From CAZMMV01 sp964637035 (GTDB lineage: Bacteria; Bacillota; Clostridia; Tissierellales; Tissierellaceae): a stretch of 34,775 bases of DNA. Position 1 is the stretch's first letter, and each line of letters opens with the position of its first letter. Below are positions 1 to 8,207 of this stretch, in pieces. The notes beneath the pieces are model-generated. The model ran no database searches and was not told where the DNA came from. It saw nothing but the letters and a program-made list of their open reading frames with translations. Position numbers and translations under genes: made by a program. The stretch lies in the NCBI GenBank assembly GCA_964637035.1, contig CAZWTU010000009.1:1-34775 (forward strand), read 5' to 3'.

Positions 1-131
1 TCCACATATACTGATTTTATATGACCTGTTTTATTGAGTTTATAAATAATTAAAATAATTGAATAAATATAAGCAAATATTGCAGAGACTGCCATTGCCT
101 TGTTTAATAATTTTGATTGTCTTTCATCCAT
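1..131 (-). CDS. Small membrane protein, partial (3' end outside the window)
   Basis: Reading the minus strand from an ATG at 131-129 gives 43 codons that run off the left edge with no stop. The protein begins MDERQSKLLNKAMAVSAIFA and continues into a hydrophobic stretch at about residues 14-31, which looks like one membrane segment, followed by a basic stretch. The start lies 4 bases after the stop codon of the upstream XRE regulator gene, so the two are probably co-transcribed and translationally coupled; the ribosome site (GTAAGAAG) is weak. Small XRE regulator plus membrane protein pairs are common in Firmicutes, but the function is unknown and only the N-terminus can be seen. Confidence 0.6.
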   Translation of the reverse strand, partial: MDERQSKLLNKAMAVSAIFAYIYSIILIIYKLNKTGHIKSVYV

Positions 132-135
132 CTTC

Positions 136-348
136 TTACCAGTCATCGTCATCTTCCTCTCTCCAAAATAAATCATCCAAAGTCTTGTCTGTTGCCCTGC
201 AAATAGCTAGACACAAATTTAAAGATGGATTGTATTTACCCGCTTCTATAAGGCCAATAGTCTGTCTAGTGACCCCTACTATATCTCCCAGTTCTTCCTG
301 GGATAAATTTTTTTCAACTCTTGCCATCTTTAATTTTACATTTCTCAA
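136..348 (-). CDS. XRE-family helix-turn-helix transcriptional regulator (70 aa)
   Basis: A compact Cro/C1-type DNA-binding protein. The HTH core includes NLSQEELGDIVGVTRQTIG and then IEAGKYNPSLNLCLAICRAT, followed by an acidic tail ending DDDDW. I place the start at TTG 348-346 because GGAGG at 356-360 sits 7 bases upstream. An upstream in-frame ATG at 390 is unlikely: it lies between the -10 (369-374) and -35 (392-397) boxes of a very good promoter, so it would not be transcribed. The length is typical of short YgzD-like regulators that consist of the HTH only. It is followed at once by a membrane protein gene, its likely partner. Target genes cannot be read from the sequence. Confidence 0.85.
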   Translation of the reverse strand: MRNVKLKMARVEKNLSQEELGDIVGVTRQTIGLIEAGKYNPSLNLCLAICRATDKTLDDLFWREEDDDDW

Positions 349-368
349 ATTCCCACCTCCATAATGTA

Positions 369-397
369 ATTGTAATCTATTTATGTCCAAATGTCAA
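369..397 (-). promoter_or_regulatory. SigA-type promoter of the XRE regulator gene
   Basis: On the minus strand TTGACA (397-392) and TACAAT (374-369) are separated by exactly 17 bases. Transcription would start near 362, only a couple of bases before the GGAGG ribosome site, giving a very short leader. Confidence 0.75.
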
Positions 398-436
398 TTA
401 TATATTGCATTATGCTTTGTATATATTTCATTCCAA

Positions 437-466
437 ATAAAAAAATGAACGGCATAAAAACCGTCC
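437..466 (-). terminator. Rho-independent terminator after selO
   Basis: On the minus strand a 6-bp stem (GGACGG with GCCGTTC, one G-T pair) closes an 8-base loop at 447-466 and is followed by a run of T. It lies 54 bases after the selO stop codon. Confidence 0.6.
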
Positions 467-519
467 AAAAACATTTAAAAATTATAAAGTTCTGGCAACT
501 TCTTTTCTAACCCTTACAG

Positions 520-1992
520 CTAGGTTCCGCAATAAGTTTTATATGGAATATTTGTAGCTACTGGGGGTTTCATATATTCTTTATTCACTTCCTCATAATT
601 ATAGGGTGTTGATAAAGCTTTAAGAAGAGTGTTTAATTTTGTATAATCTTCCTTTTCAACAACTGATGCTAGTGCTTTTTCTACTTGATGATTTCTAGGT
701 ATTATAATTGGATTATGATTTTTCATTGTTTCTTTAATTAATTCTAAGGAACTCTCCTGTCTTTCTAATCTGGATCTCCACTTATTATTCCATTTATCAA
801 ACTCTTCACTTCTAAATAGGCCTGATACTTCTAAGCTTTTAAAACTATCCTCAGTTAAAGCAACAAATGTATTAGTAAAATCTGATTTGTATTTTCTCAT
901 TAAATTCAGAAGCTCCTCTATTAAATCTGCGTCCTCTTTTTCCTCACTTAGTATACCAAGCTTTAATCTCATACCTTTAATCCAATTATTATTGTAAAAA
1001 TAACTATAGCTATTTATAGCTTCTTCTGCAATTTTTTTTGATTGTTCTTTATCCTTATGAATTAAAGGTAATAGGGTTTCAGCAAGTCTAGCAAGATTCC
1101 AAGCCCCTATTTTAGGTTGATTTCCATATGCATATCTACCATTTCTATCAATGGAACTAAATACAGTTGAAGAGTCGTAATTATCCATAAAAGCACATGG
1201 CCCATAGTCAATTGTTTCACCACTAATAGTCATATTATCAGTATTCATTACACCATGAATAAACCCTACTAACTGCCATTTTGAAATAAGGGCCCCTTGA
1301 ACTTTTATTACCTCTTCTAGAAGTCCTATATATGGATTTTCTTCATTTTTAAGATTTGGAAAATGTCGTTGGATAGAATAATCTGCAATTGCTTTGATAT
1401 CTTCTGTATCTCCAAAACTTGCCGCAAATTGAAAAGTACCTACTCTTATATGGCTTTTAGCTACACGAGTAAAAATAGCTCCTGGAAGCGGGGTTTCTCT
1501 ATATGTTCTATCGCCTGTGGTAACTACAGCTAATCCCCGGGTTGTTGGAATTCTTAGATTGTACATACTTTCACTAATTATATATTCCCTTAACATAGGC
1601 CCAAGACTTGCCCTTCCATCTCCACCACGGGAATAAGGAGTTCTTCCTGATCCCTTTAGCTGTATGTCAAATCTTTTACCTGTAGGAGTTATTTGTTCTC
1701 CTATTAGGGTGGCTCTACCATCTCCTAACATGGTAAAGTGTCCGAATTGATGTCCTGCATAGGCCTGGGCTATTGAAGCAGCTCCCTTAGGGTACTGGTT
1801 TCCAGATAATATATCTATACCTTCTTTACTTTTCAATTCTCCTATATTTAATCCTAGTTCTTTTGCTAAAGAATCGTTAAGGATTTCTAATTGTGGTGAG
1901 CTTACGTGGTTTGGTTCAACTTTAGAAAAGAATTCATTGGGAAGATTTAAATAGCTGTTATCAAAATTCCACCCTATATCTTTTGTTTTCAT
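520..1992 (-). CDS. selO: SelO/YdiU-family protein adenylyltransferase
   Basis: SelO proteins are pseudokinases that bind ATP in a flipped orientation and transfer AMP to Ser/Thr/Tyr of target proteins, with a role in redox stress (known for the family). The 490-aa length fits. Visible motifs are QAYAGHQFGHFTMLGDGRA (about 77-94), the nucleotide-binding QLKGSGRTPYSRGGDGRA (111-128) with Lys113, the catalytic-loop-like HGVMNTDN (247-253) with Asp252, and the metal-binding DYGP (262-265) in the place of the kinase DFG. The C-terminus ends TYCGT, where the Cys occupies the position of selenocysteine in animal SELO; here TGC is used. The start is ATG 1992 with AGGAG nine bases upstream. The gene appears to stand alone, with its own terminator. 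Confidence 0.93.
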   Translation of the reverse strand: MKTKDIGWNFDNSYLNLPNEFFSKVEPNHVSSPQLEILNDSLAKELGLNIGELKSKEGIDILSGNQYPKGAASIAQAYAGHQFGHFTMLGDGRATLIGEQITPTGKRFDIQLKGSGRTPYSRGGDGRASLGPMLREYIISESMYNLRIPTTRGLAVVTTGDRTYRETPLPGAIFTRVAKSHIRVGTFQFAASFGDTEDIKAIADYSIQRHFPNLKNEENPYIGLLEEVIKVQGALISKWQLVGFIHGVMNTDNMTISGETIDYGPCAFMDNYDSSTVFSSIDRNGRYAYGNQPKIGAWNLARLAETLLPLIHKDKEQSKKIAEEAINSYSYFYNNNWIKGMRLKLGILSEEKEDADLIEELLNLMRKYKSDFTNTFVALTEDSFKSLEVSGLFRSEEFDKWNNKWRSRLERQESSLELIKETMKNHNPIIIPRNHQVEKALASVVEKEDYTKLNTLLKALSTPYNYEEVNKEYMKPPVATNIPYKTYCGT

Positions 1993-2109
1993 GATTTATA
2001 TTCTCCTATCATTTAAATTTCTTATATTTGATTGTGTACTTATAAGGATTATTGTTTGATATTTACCCTTATTTATTCAATTTAAAGAATTAATAATATT
2101 TTTTTGTAA

Positions 2110-2168
2110 CAAACAACAGGGACAGGTCTTTTTGTTTGGCAAACAAAAATACCTGTCCCTGTTGTTTG
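2110..2168. repeat. 59-nt near-perfect palindrome downstream of fabF
   Basis: Two 29-base arms (2110-2138 and 2140-2168) are inverted copies with a single mismatch (C2128 against A2150), around a one-base centre. The arms contain the core AACAGGGACAGGT, then a T run and GTTTG. It begins 16 bases beyond the fabF stop and may end fab transcription. Its length and composition look more like a mobile REP/MITE-type palindrome than an ordinary terminator; that is inference. Confidence 0.85.
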
Positions 2169-2183
2169 AGTATCTTTCACTAT

Positions 2184-3419
2184 TTACATATATTTCTTTA
2201 TTAATATTGAAGCATTGTGTCCACCAAATCCTAGTGAATTTGATAGTGCGTAGTTTATATCTCTTTTTACTGCTTTATTTGCTGTATAGTTTAGGTCACA
2301 TTCTTCATCTGGGTTATCATAGTTTATTGTTGGTGGTATTATTCCTTCCTTTATTGCCATGACAGTTGCTATGGCCTCTATTCCCCCAGCTGCTCCTAAT
2401 AAATGTCCTGTCATTGATTTTATTGAGCTAATATTTATTTCCTTAGCATAGTCCTCAAATACATTTTTAATTGCTAGGGTTTCAAGCTTATCATTAAAAT
2501 AAGTTGAAGTGCCATGGGCATTTATATATCCAACTTCATTTTTATTTATATTGGCTTCATTTATTGCCATTTCCATTGCTCTTGTTGCTCCCTTTGCTTC
2601 TGGATCTGGTTGAGTTATATGGAAGGCATCTGAAGTTGAACCATAGCCTACTACTTCTCCATATATATTAGCTCCCCTAGCAAGTGCATGATCTAATTCT
2701 TCCAATATTAATATACCTGCTCCTTCTCCCATTACAAAACCATCTCTCTCCTTGTCAAAGGGGCGGGATGCCTTTTCTGGACTGTCATTCCTTGTTGACA
2801 GAGCTTTCATTGAACAAAATCCTGCCACTGCCATAGGGGTTATGGCCGCTTCTGTTCCGCCTGCAAGTATTATGTCCATTTTTCCTTCTTTAATCATCCT
2901 AAAGGCTTCACCTATAGCATGAGTTCCTGATGCACAGGCTGTTGTTATAGCCATAGAAGTTCCCTTAAGTCCAAAGGCCATGGATATCTGCCCCGGTGCC
3001 ATATTAGATATCATCATTGGAATAAATAGTGGACTAACCCTATTTGGTCCCCTATCCTTCATCTTGGTGAATTCTTTCTCTAGGCTTTCCATTCCACCAA
3101 TTCCCGCTCCTACTACTACACCCGCCCTATTTAAATTTATCTTATTTAAATCTATCTTCCCATCATCTATGGATAACTTCGATGCTGCCACTGCAAATTG
3201 GGAAAATCTATCCATTCTTCTAGCTTCTTTTTTCTCCATATAATCAGTAGGAATAAAATCTTCTACTTCCGAGCCAATTTTTGAATCAAAATCCTTCGTA
3301 TCAAATCTAGTTATATATCCAATACCTGATTTACCAGATACAAGAGATTTCCAGTATTCATCCTTGCCTATTCCTATGGGGGTAATTGCCCCTAATCCTG
3401 TTATTACAACTCTTTTCAT
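2184..3419 (-). CDS. fabF: Beta-ketoacyl-ACP synthase II
   Basis: Condenses malonyl-ACP with acyl-ACP in the fatty-acid elongation cycle, in the cytoplasm. The Cys-His-His triad is visible: Cys162 in TTACASGTHAIG, His302 in INAHGTST and His339 in MTGHLLGAAGG. The length of 411 aa is normal for the family. I choose ATG 3419 with GGAGG five bases before it rather than the TTG four codons upstream, which overlaps the ribosome site. It is the last gene of the fab operon, 22 bases after acpP. The downstream 59-nt palindrome is the only terminator-like structure. Confidence 0.97.
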   Translation of the reverse strand: MKRVVITGLGAITPIGIGKDEYWKSLVSGKSGIGYITRFDTKDFDSKIGSEVEDFIPTDYMEKKEARRMDRFSQFAVAASKLSIDDGKIDLNKINLNRAGVVVGAGIGGMESLEKEFTKMKDRGPNRVSPLFIPMMISNMAPGQISMAFGLKGTSMAITTACASGTHAIGEAFRMIKEGKMDIILAGGTEAAITPMAVAGFCSMKALSTRNDSPEKASRPFDKERDGFVMGEGAGILILEELDHALARGANIYGEVVGYGSTSDAFHITQPDPEAKGATRAMEMAINEANINKNEVGYINAHGTSTYFNDKLETLAIKNVFEDYAKEINISSIKSMTGHLLGAAGGIEAIATVMAIKEGIIPPTINYDNPDEECDLNYTANKAVKRDINYALSNSLGFGGHNASILIKKYM

Positions 3420-3441
3420 ATTTACCTCCAATTATAAGAGA

Positions 3442-3672
3442 TTATTCTATTTTAGATTCTACGTATTTTACTATATCCCCAATGTTTTTAAATCCTTCTG
3501 CATCTTCATCTGGAATTGTTATTTCAAATTCATCTTCTAAAGCCATCATTATCTCTACTGCATCTAGAGAATCTGCTTCTAAGTCACCCATTAATGAAGT
3601 TTCCATTGTAATTTCTTCTACCTCTTCTATATCCAATTCCTCAGCTATTATATTTCTAATTTGTTCAAACAT
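3442..3672 (-). CDS. acpP: Acyl carrier protein
   Basis: A very acidic 76-aa protein that carries the growing acyl chain on a 4'-phosphopantetheine arm. The attachment site is Ser35 in DLEADSLDAVEIMMALE, the classical DSL motif. AGGAGG lies seven bases before the ATG. It sits between fabG and fabF, as in many Clostridia, but is separated from fabG by a 192-bp gap containing repeat sequences. That gap could give it separate transcript processing or expression, which would fit the usual need for excess ACP (inference). Confidence 0.97.
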   Translation of the reverse strand: MFEQIRNIIAEELDIEEVEEITMETSLMGDLEADSLDAVEIMMALEDEFEITIPDEDAEGFKNIGDIVKYVESKIE

Positions 3673-3720
3673 TTATATTCCTCCTATTATTTTAATTGAC
3701 AAATGACAATTGTATTATTA

Positions 3721-3752
3721 TTCGGGGCGACCAAAGGTAGGCCCCTACTTAT
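3721..3752. repeat. GC-rich imperfect palindrome in the fabG-acpP gap
   Basis: GGGGC and GCCCC arms enclose an inner ACC-AAA-GGT hairpin (about 3724-3745). Its base composition is much richer in GC than the surroundings and it resembles dispersed intergenic repeats of Clostridia. Just upstream is a TTGACAAATGACAATTG stretch, also repeat-like. Confidence 0.45.
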
Positions 3753-3799
3753 TTAATATTTAATATATTAGTTTTCTTTGTTAATTGTTGCTTTTTAAA

Positions 3800-3855
3800 A
3801 GCTTAGATTCCTCGATAAACTCGGAATGACAGAGCTTCGCTCTGGTTTTATCTAT
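3800..3855. repeat. Dispersed repeat with GATTC..CTCGGAATGACA core
   Basis: The segment reads GATTCCTCGATAAACTCGG then AATGACA, and is followed by the hairpin CAGAGC-TTC-GCTCTG (about 3830-3844). Related sequence occurs again at 8208-8301 downstream of fabZ, so this is a dispersed element that has landed within the fab operon. Confidence 0.6.
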
Positions 3856-3864
3856 TCATCGGTT

Positions 3865-4605
3865 TTACATCACCATTCCGCCGTCTACATTTATCACTTG
3901 GCCTGTTATATAGTCTGACCTTTCACTTGCTAAAAATACTACTAGGTTTGCTATATCTTTTGTATTCCCAAATTTCATTAATGGTATTCCATTTAGCATG
4001 GTCTCTTTTATTTCTTCACTTAGTACATCTGTCATTTCAGTATCTATGAAACCTGGTGCTATTGCATTTACTCTTATGCCTCTACTGCCAAGCTCCTTTG
4101 CCATAGATTTTGTAAATCCTATAACTCCAGCCTTTGATGCACTATAATTTCCTTGACCAGGATTTCCAATTATACCAACTACGGATGTAATGTTTATTAT
4201 TTTCCCGTATCTTGCCTTCATCATTGGCCTAGAAACTGACTTAGTACAAAGGAAGGTTCCTTTTAAATTCACATCCATTACTTGTTGCCAATCTTCTTCT
4301 TTCATCCTCATAACTAAGTTATCCTTGGTTATACCAGCGTTGTTGACTAAAATATCTATTTTTCCCAATTGATTTTCTACGTTTTTAATTAAATATTTTA
4401 CATCTTCTTCCTTTGATATATCTGCCTTTATAGCAATGGCTTTTACGCCAAAGCCCTTTATTCCCTCTAAGACTTTTTCTGCCTTTTCATTATTACTTCT
4501 ATAATTAATGGCTATGTCTGCTCCATTTTTAGCTAATTCTAAAGCTATGGCTTCACCAATTCCCCTAGAACCACCTGTTACTAAGGCTACTTTTCCTTTT
4601 AACAT
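3865..4605 (-). CDS. fabG: 3-oxoacyl-ACP reductase (SDR family)
   Basis: NADPH-dependent reduction of 3-ketoacyl-ACP in fatty-acid elongation. Classic short-chain dehydrogenase features are the dinucleotide motif TGGSRGIG (10-17), NNAG (88-91), Asn114 and the catalytic Ser141, Tyr154 and Lys158 in the context GNYSASKAG. The 246-aa length is typical. The ATG follows the fabD stop (TAAATG) directly and the ribosome site (GGAGG) lies inside the last codons of fabD, so translation is probably coupled. The C-terminus ends in GQVINVDGGMVM, standard for FabG. Confidence 0.96.
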   Translation of the reverse strand: MLKGKVALVTGGSRGIGEAIALELAKNGADIAINYRSNNEKAEKVLEGIKGFGVKAIAIKADISKEEDVKYLIKNVENQLGKIDILVNNAGITKDNLVMRMKEEDWQQVMDVNLKGTFLCTKSVSRPMMKARYGKIINITSVVGIIGNPGQGNYSASKAGVIGFTKSMAKELGSRGIRVNAIAPGFIDTEMTDVLSEEIKETMLNGIPLMKFGNTKDIANLVVFLASERSDYITGQVINVDGGMVM

Positions 4606-5559
4606 TTACTTTCCTCCTTTGATATACTTTACTGTTTCTTCAAAGGATGCCACGTCATTTACACTCATGGCTTTTACACTTTTGCCCATGGATTTTCCTA
4701 TCCTCTTTACAAAACCGGATAGGCTTTTTCCAGGCCCTAATTCTACAAAAGTATCTACACCTTCATTTATCATAAGTTCTACTGACTGTTGCCAAAGAAC
4801 TGAATTACTTACTTGATTGACTAGCTTTGATTTTACTTCATCTTTATTATTTAAAAGCCTTCCATCTACATTAGACACCATCTTAACCTTTGATTCATGC
4901 ATAGATACAGAAGAAAGTTCCTTTTTAAGTTTTTCTCCTGCAGACTCTAATAATGATGAATGAAAGGGTGCTGATACAGAAAGTGGTATTGCCTTTTTTG
5001 CTCCCAGCTTTAATGCTTCTTCCTTAGCCACTTCAAGACCTTTTAATTCTCCTGAAAGAACTATTTGCCCTGGACTATTATAGTTTGCTACTTCAACAAT
5101 CCCATACATTTTAGTATTTTTCAGCAAAATAGGTAATTTATCTTGGTCCAATCCAAGTATAGCAGACATTCCACCTACTCCTATAGGCACTGCCTCCTGC
5201 ATAAATTTACCTCTTTCTTTTACAAGTCTTAAGGCATCTTTGAAATCTAGAACCTGACTCATTACTAAGGAACTATACTCTCCTAAGCTAAGTCCAGCTG
5301 TATAGTCACAATTTATTCCTCTAGCTTCCATTGCTTTTAATATTGCAATACTTGTAGCTAGTATAGCTGGTTGAGTGTTTTCTGTTAATCCCAAGTTTTC
5401 TTCTGTCCCAGTAAAACATATTCCTGTAAGATCCATATTCAAAGCCTTATTTGCTTCATCAAAAACATTTCTAGCTTCTTGAAAGCTATCATAAAAGTCG
5501 CTTCCCATACCTACATACTGAGAACCTTGCCCAGGAAATATAAAAGCTAGCTTACTCAT
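4606..5559 (-). CDS. fabD: Malonyl-CoA:ACP transacylase
   Basis: Moves malonyl from CoA to ACP to supply the condensing enzymes. N-terminal FPGQGSQYVGMG, nucleophile Ser91 in AGLSLGEYSS and His200 in SAPFHSSLLE define the family; 317 aa is standard. The start is ATG 5559, with AGGAGG seven bases upstream; a longer reading frame begins at 5610 but lacks a ribosome site and runs into fabK. The gene overlaps the fabK end by 8 bases (ATGAGTAA), indicating coupled translation. Confidence 0.96.
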   Translation of the reverse strand: MSKLAFIFPGQGSQYVGMGSDFYDSFQEARNVFDEANKALNMDLTGICFTGTEENLGLTENTQPAILATSIAILKAMEARGINCDYTAGLSLGEYSSLVMSQVLDFKDALRLVKERGKFMQEAVPIGVGGMSAILGLDQDKLPILLKNTKMYGIVEVANYNSPGQIVLSGELKGLEVAKEEALKLGAKKAIPLSVSAPFHSSLLESAGEKLKKELSSVSMHESKVKMVSNVDGRLLNNKDEVKSKLVNQVSNSVLWQQSVELMINEGVDTFVELGPGKSLSGFVKRIGKSMGKSVKAMSVNDVASFEETVKYIKGGK

Positions 5560-6511
5560 CTGTATTCCTCCTTTCATTTGGAGAAATACTTTGCCACTGT
5601 TTTTCCGCACTAAAAACTATATCCTCTATAATTTCCTGACAGGATTTAATATCCTTAATCAGTCCTGCAATTTGACCTGACATTAAGGATCCTTTATCAA
5701 TATCCCCTTCTAATACTGCTAATCTTAATCTACCTGAACCTAATACTTCAAGATCTTCAAAGGATGCTCCACTTTTTTCTAACTCTTGGAATTCTCTCAT
5801 AAACTTATTCTTTAAAGCTCTTACTGGATGACCAGTACTTCTCCCAGTTACTAGTGCATCCCTATCCTTTGATTTTATTATGGCATCCTTATAATTCTCA
5901 TGAACTTTTGCTTCCCTTGAGCATACAAATCTAGTTCCCATTTGAACACCTTCTGCTCCTAGTGCCAAAGCTCCTAAGAATCCCCTACCGTCTCCTATTC
6001 CTCCTGCTGCTATTACAGGAATGCTTACTGCATCTACAATTTGAGGAACTAAAGCCATTGTGGTTAAGTCGCCTATATGGCCCCCTGATTCTGTTCCTTC
6101 TACTATTAGCCCATCTACGCCTTGCCTTTCTAATCTCACTGCTAAAGACACTGTAGGTACTACAGGTATGATTTTTACCTTGTGCTTCTTAAGTTTCTTT
6201 ATATATTTCCCCGGACTCCCTGCACCTGTAGTGATAACAGGAACTCCCTCATCACATATTATATCTACAATATCCTCAGCAAAGGGTGATATTAACATTA
6301 CATTTACCCCAAAGGGTTTGTCTGTCAATTCCTTTACTTTTTTTATCTCTTCCCTAATTACCTCACCTGGTGCATTACCTGCCCCAATGATTCCTAGACC
6401 ACCTGCCTCTGATACTGCAGCTGCCAATTCATGAGTAGCTACCCAGGCCATGCCTCCTTGTAATATGGGATACTTTATCTTTAATAAATCTGTTAATCTA
6501 GTATTCCACAT
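5552..6511 (-). CDS. fabK: Enoyl-ACP reductase II, FMN-dependent
   Basis: Performs the final reduction of each elongation cycle with a flavin TIM-barrel enzyme (nitronate monooxygenase superfamily) rather than an SDR-type FabI. Seen are LQGGMAWVATHELAAAVSEA (17-36), GESGGH-type motif (EGTESGGHIGD, 138-148, His145 being the likely catalytic His) and the FMN-phosphate region VIAAGGIGDGRG. FabK enzymes are known to be insensitive to triclosan. ATG 6511 follows the fabH stop directly (TAAATG) with GGGAGGAG upstream. At 319 aa it is the usual length. No FabI or FabL is present in the window. Confidence 0.95.
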   Translation of the reverse strand: MWNTRLTDLLKIKYPILQGGMAWVATHELAAAVSEAGGLGIIGAGNAPGEVIREEIKKVKELTDKPFGVNVMLISPFAEDIVDIICDEGVPVITTGAGSPGKYIKKLKKHKVKIIPVVPTVSLAVRLERQGVDGLIVEGTESGGHIGDLTTMALVPQIVDAVSIPVIAAGGIGDGRGFLGALALGAEGVQMGTRFVCSREAKVHENYKDAIIKSKDRDALVTGRSTGHPVRALKNKFMREFQELEKSGASFEDLEVLGSGRLRLAVLEGDIDKGSLMSGQIAGLIKDIKSCQEIIEDIVFSAEKQWQSISPNERRNTDE

Positions 6512-7513
6512 TTATATCTCCTCCCTATTCCATTTTAATAAGGTAGAAGCCCAAGTAAGTCCTGCTCCAAAGGCTACTAATACTACATTATCACCTTTAT
6601 TAAGCTTTTTATCTTTAATAGCTTCATCAAGAGCTACTGGAATAGAAGCGGCTGACATATTTCCATACTTATTTAAATTAACATATATTTTATCTTTATC
6701 AAGTTTTAACTTTTTAGATGCTGAATTTATTATTCTCATATTGGCCTGATGTGGAATTAAGAAATCTAAATTTTTCAAATCAGAATTAGCCTTTTCCATA
6801 AGATCCTTTACTGATTTTTCCATAATCCTAACTGCAAATTTAAATACTTCCTTTCCATTCATATCCAGTGAATGAAGTTTTTTCTCCACTGTTTCAACGC
6901 TAGCTGGAAGTCTTGAACCACCTGCTGGCTGTAATAAAACATCTGCCTTGGAACCATCTGAACCTAAGTCTGATCCTAATATACCAAATCCTTCTTGACA
7001 CCTGTCCAGTATGCAGGCTCCTGCTCCATCTCCAAATAATACACAGGTATTCCTATCTTGCCAATTCAGTATTCTAGAAAGTGTTTCTGCTCCTATGACT
7101 AATATTTTTTTATACATGCCAGATTTAATAAAAGCTTCTCCCATAGTCATTCCATAAATAAAACCTGAACATCCTGCATTTATGTCTAAGGCTGCAGCAT
7201 TTGTTGCGCCTAAATTTTTCTGTACTATACAGGCCGTTGAAGGAAAAGCATAATCTGATGTTACTGTGGCTAAGATTATAAGTTCAATTTCTTCTGCCTT
7301 TAAATTTGCATCCTTTAATGCTCGTTTTGCTGCCATAGTTGCCATGTCAGAAGTTGCAATGCCTTCATCTGCTATTCTTCTTTCTTCTATTCCAGTTCTT
7401 TCAATAATCCATTCATGAGATGTATCTACTATTTTAGATAAGTCATGATTAGTTAAAATGTTTTCTGGAACATAGCTTCCAACACCAACTATACCTACAC
7501 CAAATTTATTCAT
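6512..7513 (-). CDS. fabH: Beta-ketoacyl-ACP synthase III
   Basis: Starts fatty-acid synthesis by condensing a primer acyl-CoA with malonyl-ACP. Catalytic Cys115 (INAGCSGFIYG), His255 (IPHQANMR) and Asn285 (NKYGNMSAAS) are present; 333 aa is standard. The start is ATG 7513 with AGGAGGTGG upstream, not the in-frame ATG at 7543, which would add ten unusual residues and lacks a well-spaced site. It is the first gene of the fab operon. FabH of Gram-positives often uses branched primers, and the vor/ptb genes of this window could supply isobutyryl- or isovaleryl-CoA; the specificity is inference. Confidence 0.96.
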   Translation of the reverse strand: MNKFGVGIVGVGSYVPENILTNHDLSKIVDTSHEWIIERTGIEERRIADEGIATSDMATMAAKRALKDANLKAEEIELIILATVTSDYAFPSTACIVQKNLGATNAAALDINAGCSGFIYGMTMGEAFIKSGMYKKILVIGAETLSRILNWQDRNTCVLFGDGAGACILDRCQEGFGILGSDLGSDGSKADVLLQPAGGSRLPASVETVEKKLHSLDMNGKEVFKFAVRIMEKSVKDLMEKANSDLKNLDFLIPHQANMRIINSASKKLKLDKDKIYVNLNKYGNMSAASIPVALDEAIKDKKLNKGDNVVLVAFGAGLTWASTLLKWNREEI

Positions 7514-7551
7514 TTGCCACCTCCTATTTAATTGTATTTCCATTTTTTTCA

Positions 7552-7566
7552 GTTAATCACCTCCTT
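7552..7566 (-). promoter_or_regulatory. Second strong Shine-Dalgarno upstream of fabH
   Basis: AAGGAGGTGATTA, a nearly full complement to the 16S rRNA 3' end, lies about 40 bases upstream of the fabH ribosome site. It could serve a very short upstream frame (GTG ATT AAC TGA) or act as a standby site. It does not obviously serve a real gene. Confidence 0.35.
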
Positions 7567-7714
7567 AAAATTATCCCTGCTTTCTTGCAAATTAATCTAA
7601 TTTAGTTTATTATAATTATTATATGAAATAAACATTAAACATAAGTATATATTAATATATGAATATAATCAATCATTAAAATTTTACTATAGAGACTGAA
7701 ATGGGAGGAATTTC

Positions 7715-8146
7715 ATGAATGAAATGTTAAATATTGAAGAAATAAAGAGGATTATTCCACATAGATATCCTTTTCTACTTGTAGATAAGGTTTCAATTGA
7801 AGAAATAGGGATAAAAGGTATAGGATATAAAAATGTGACTATAAATGAACCTTTTTTCCAAGGTCATTTTCCGGATAATCATGTAATGCCTGGAGTATTA
7901 ATAGTTGAATCCATGGCTCAAGTAGGAGCAGTAATCCTTATGTCCGACGAAAGGTTCAAGGGTAAAACTGCCTATTTTGCGGGAATAAATAAGGTTAGAT
8001 TTAAGAAAAAGGTAATCCCCGGGGATGTCCTTCGTATGGAAGTTGAAATAGTTAAGTTAAGGGGTAGCATAGGTATTGGTAAAGGTAGAACATTTGTTGA
8101 TGATAAGTTGGCATGTGAAGGTGAGTTTCTTTTTGCAATAGAATAA
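7715..8146 (+). CDS. fabZ: 3-hydroxyacyl-ACP dehydratase
   Basis: Removes water from 3-hydroxyacyl-ACP in the elongation cycle. The hotdog-fold motif HRYPFLLVDKV (16-26) and the catalytic pair His51 in FQGHFPDNHVMPG and Glu65 in VESMAQ are clear. The 143-aa length is typical. GGGAGG sits six bases before ATG 7715. Unusually it is not within the fab operon but on the opposite strand, sharing a 200-bp divergent control region with fabH. It is followed by repeats and a long palindromic terminator. Confidence 0.96.
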   Translation: MNEMLNIEEIKRIIPHRYPFLLVDKVSIEEIGIKGIGYKNVTINEPFFQGHFPDNHVMPGVLIVESMAQVGAVILMSDERFKGKTAYFAGINKVRFKKKVIPGDVLRMEVEIVKLRGSIGIGKGRTFVDDKLACEGEFLFAIE

Positions 8147-8207
8147 TATGCTTAAGCAAATTTAAATAGGGAATTATGAATTGTGAATTAAATTCAAAAC
8201 ATTAAAA

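Noticed and set aside
520..560. selO ending in a selenocysteine codon
   Set aside because: The C-terminal codon is TGC (Cys) and the stop is TAG; no TGA is read through, and no SECIS-like structure is required.
2132..2362. Plus-strand 76-aa leucine-rich frame
   Set aside because: Starts in the 59-nt palindrome and runs antisense through fabF; composition and lack of a ribosome site mark it as a shadow frame.
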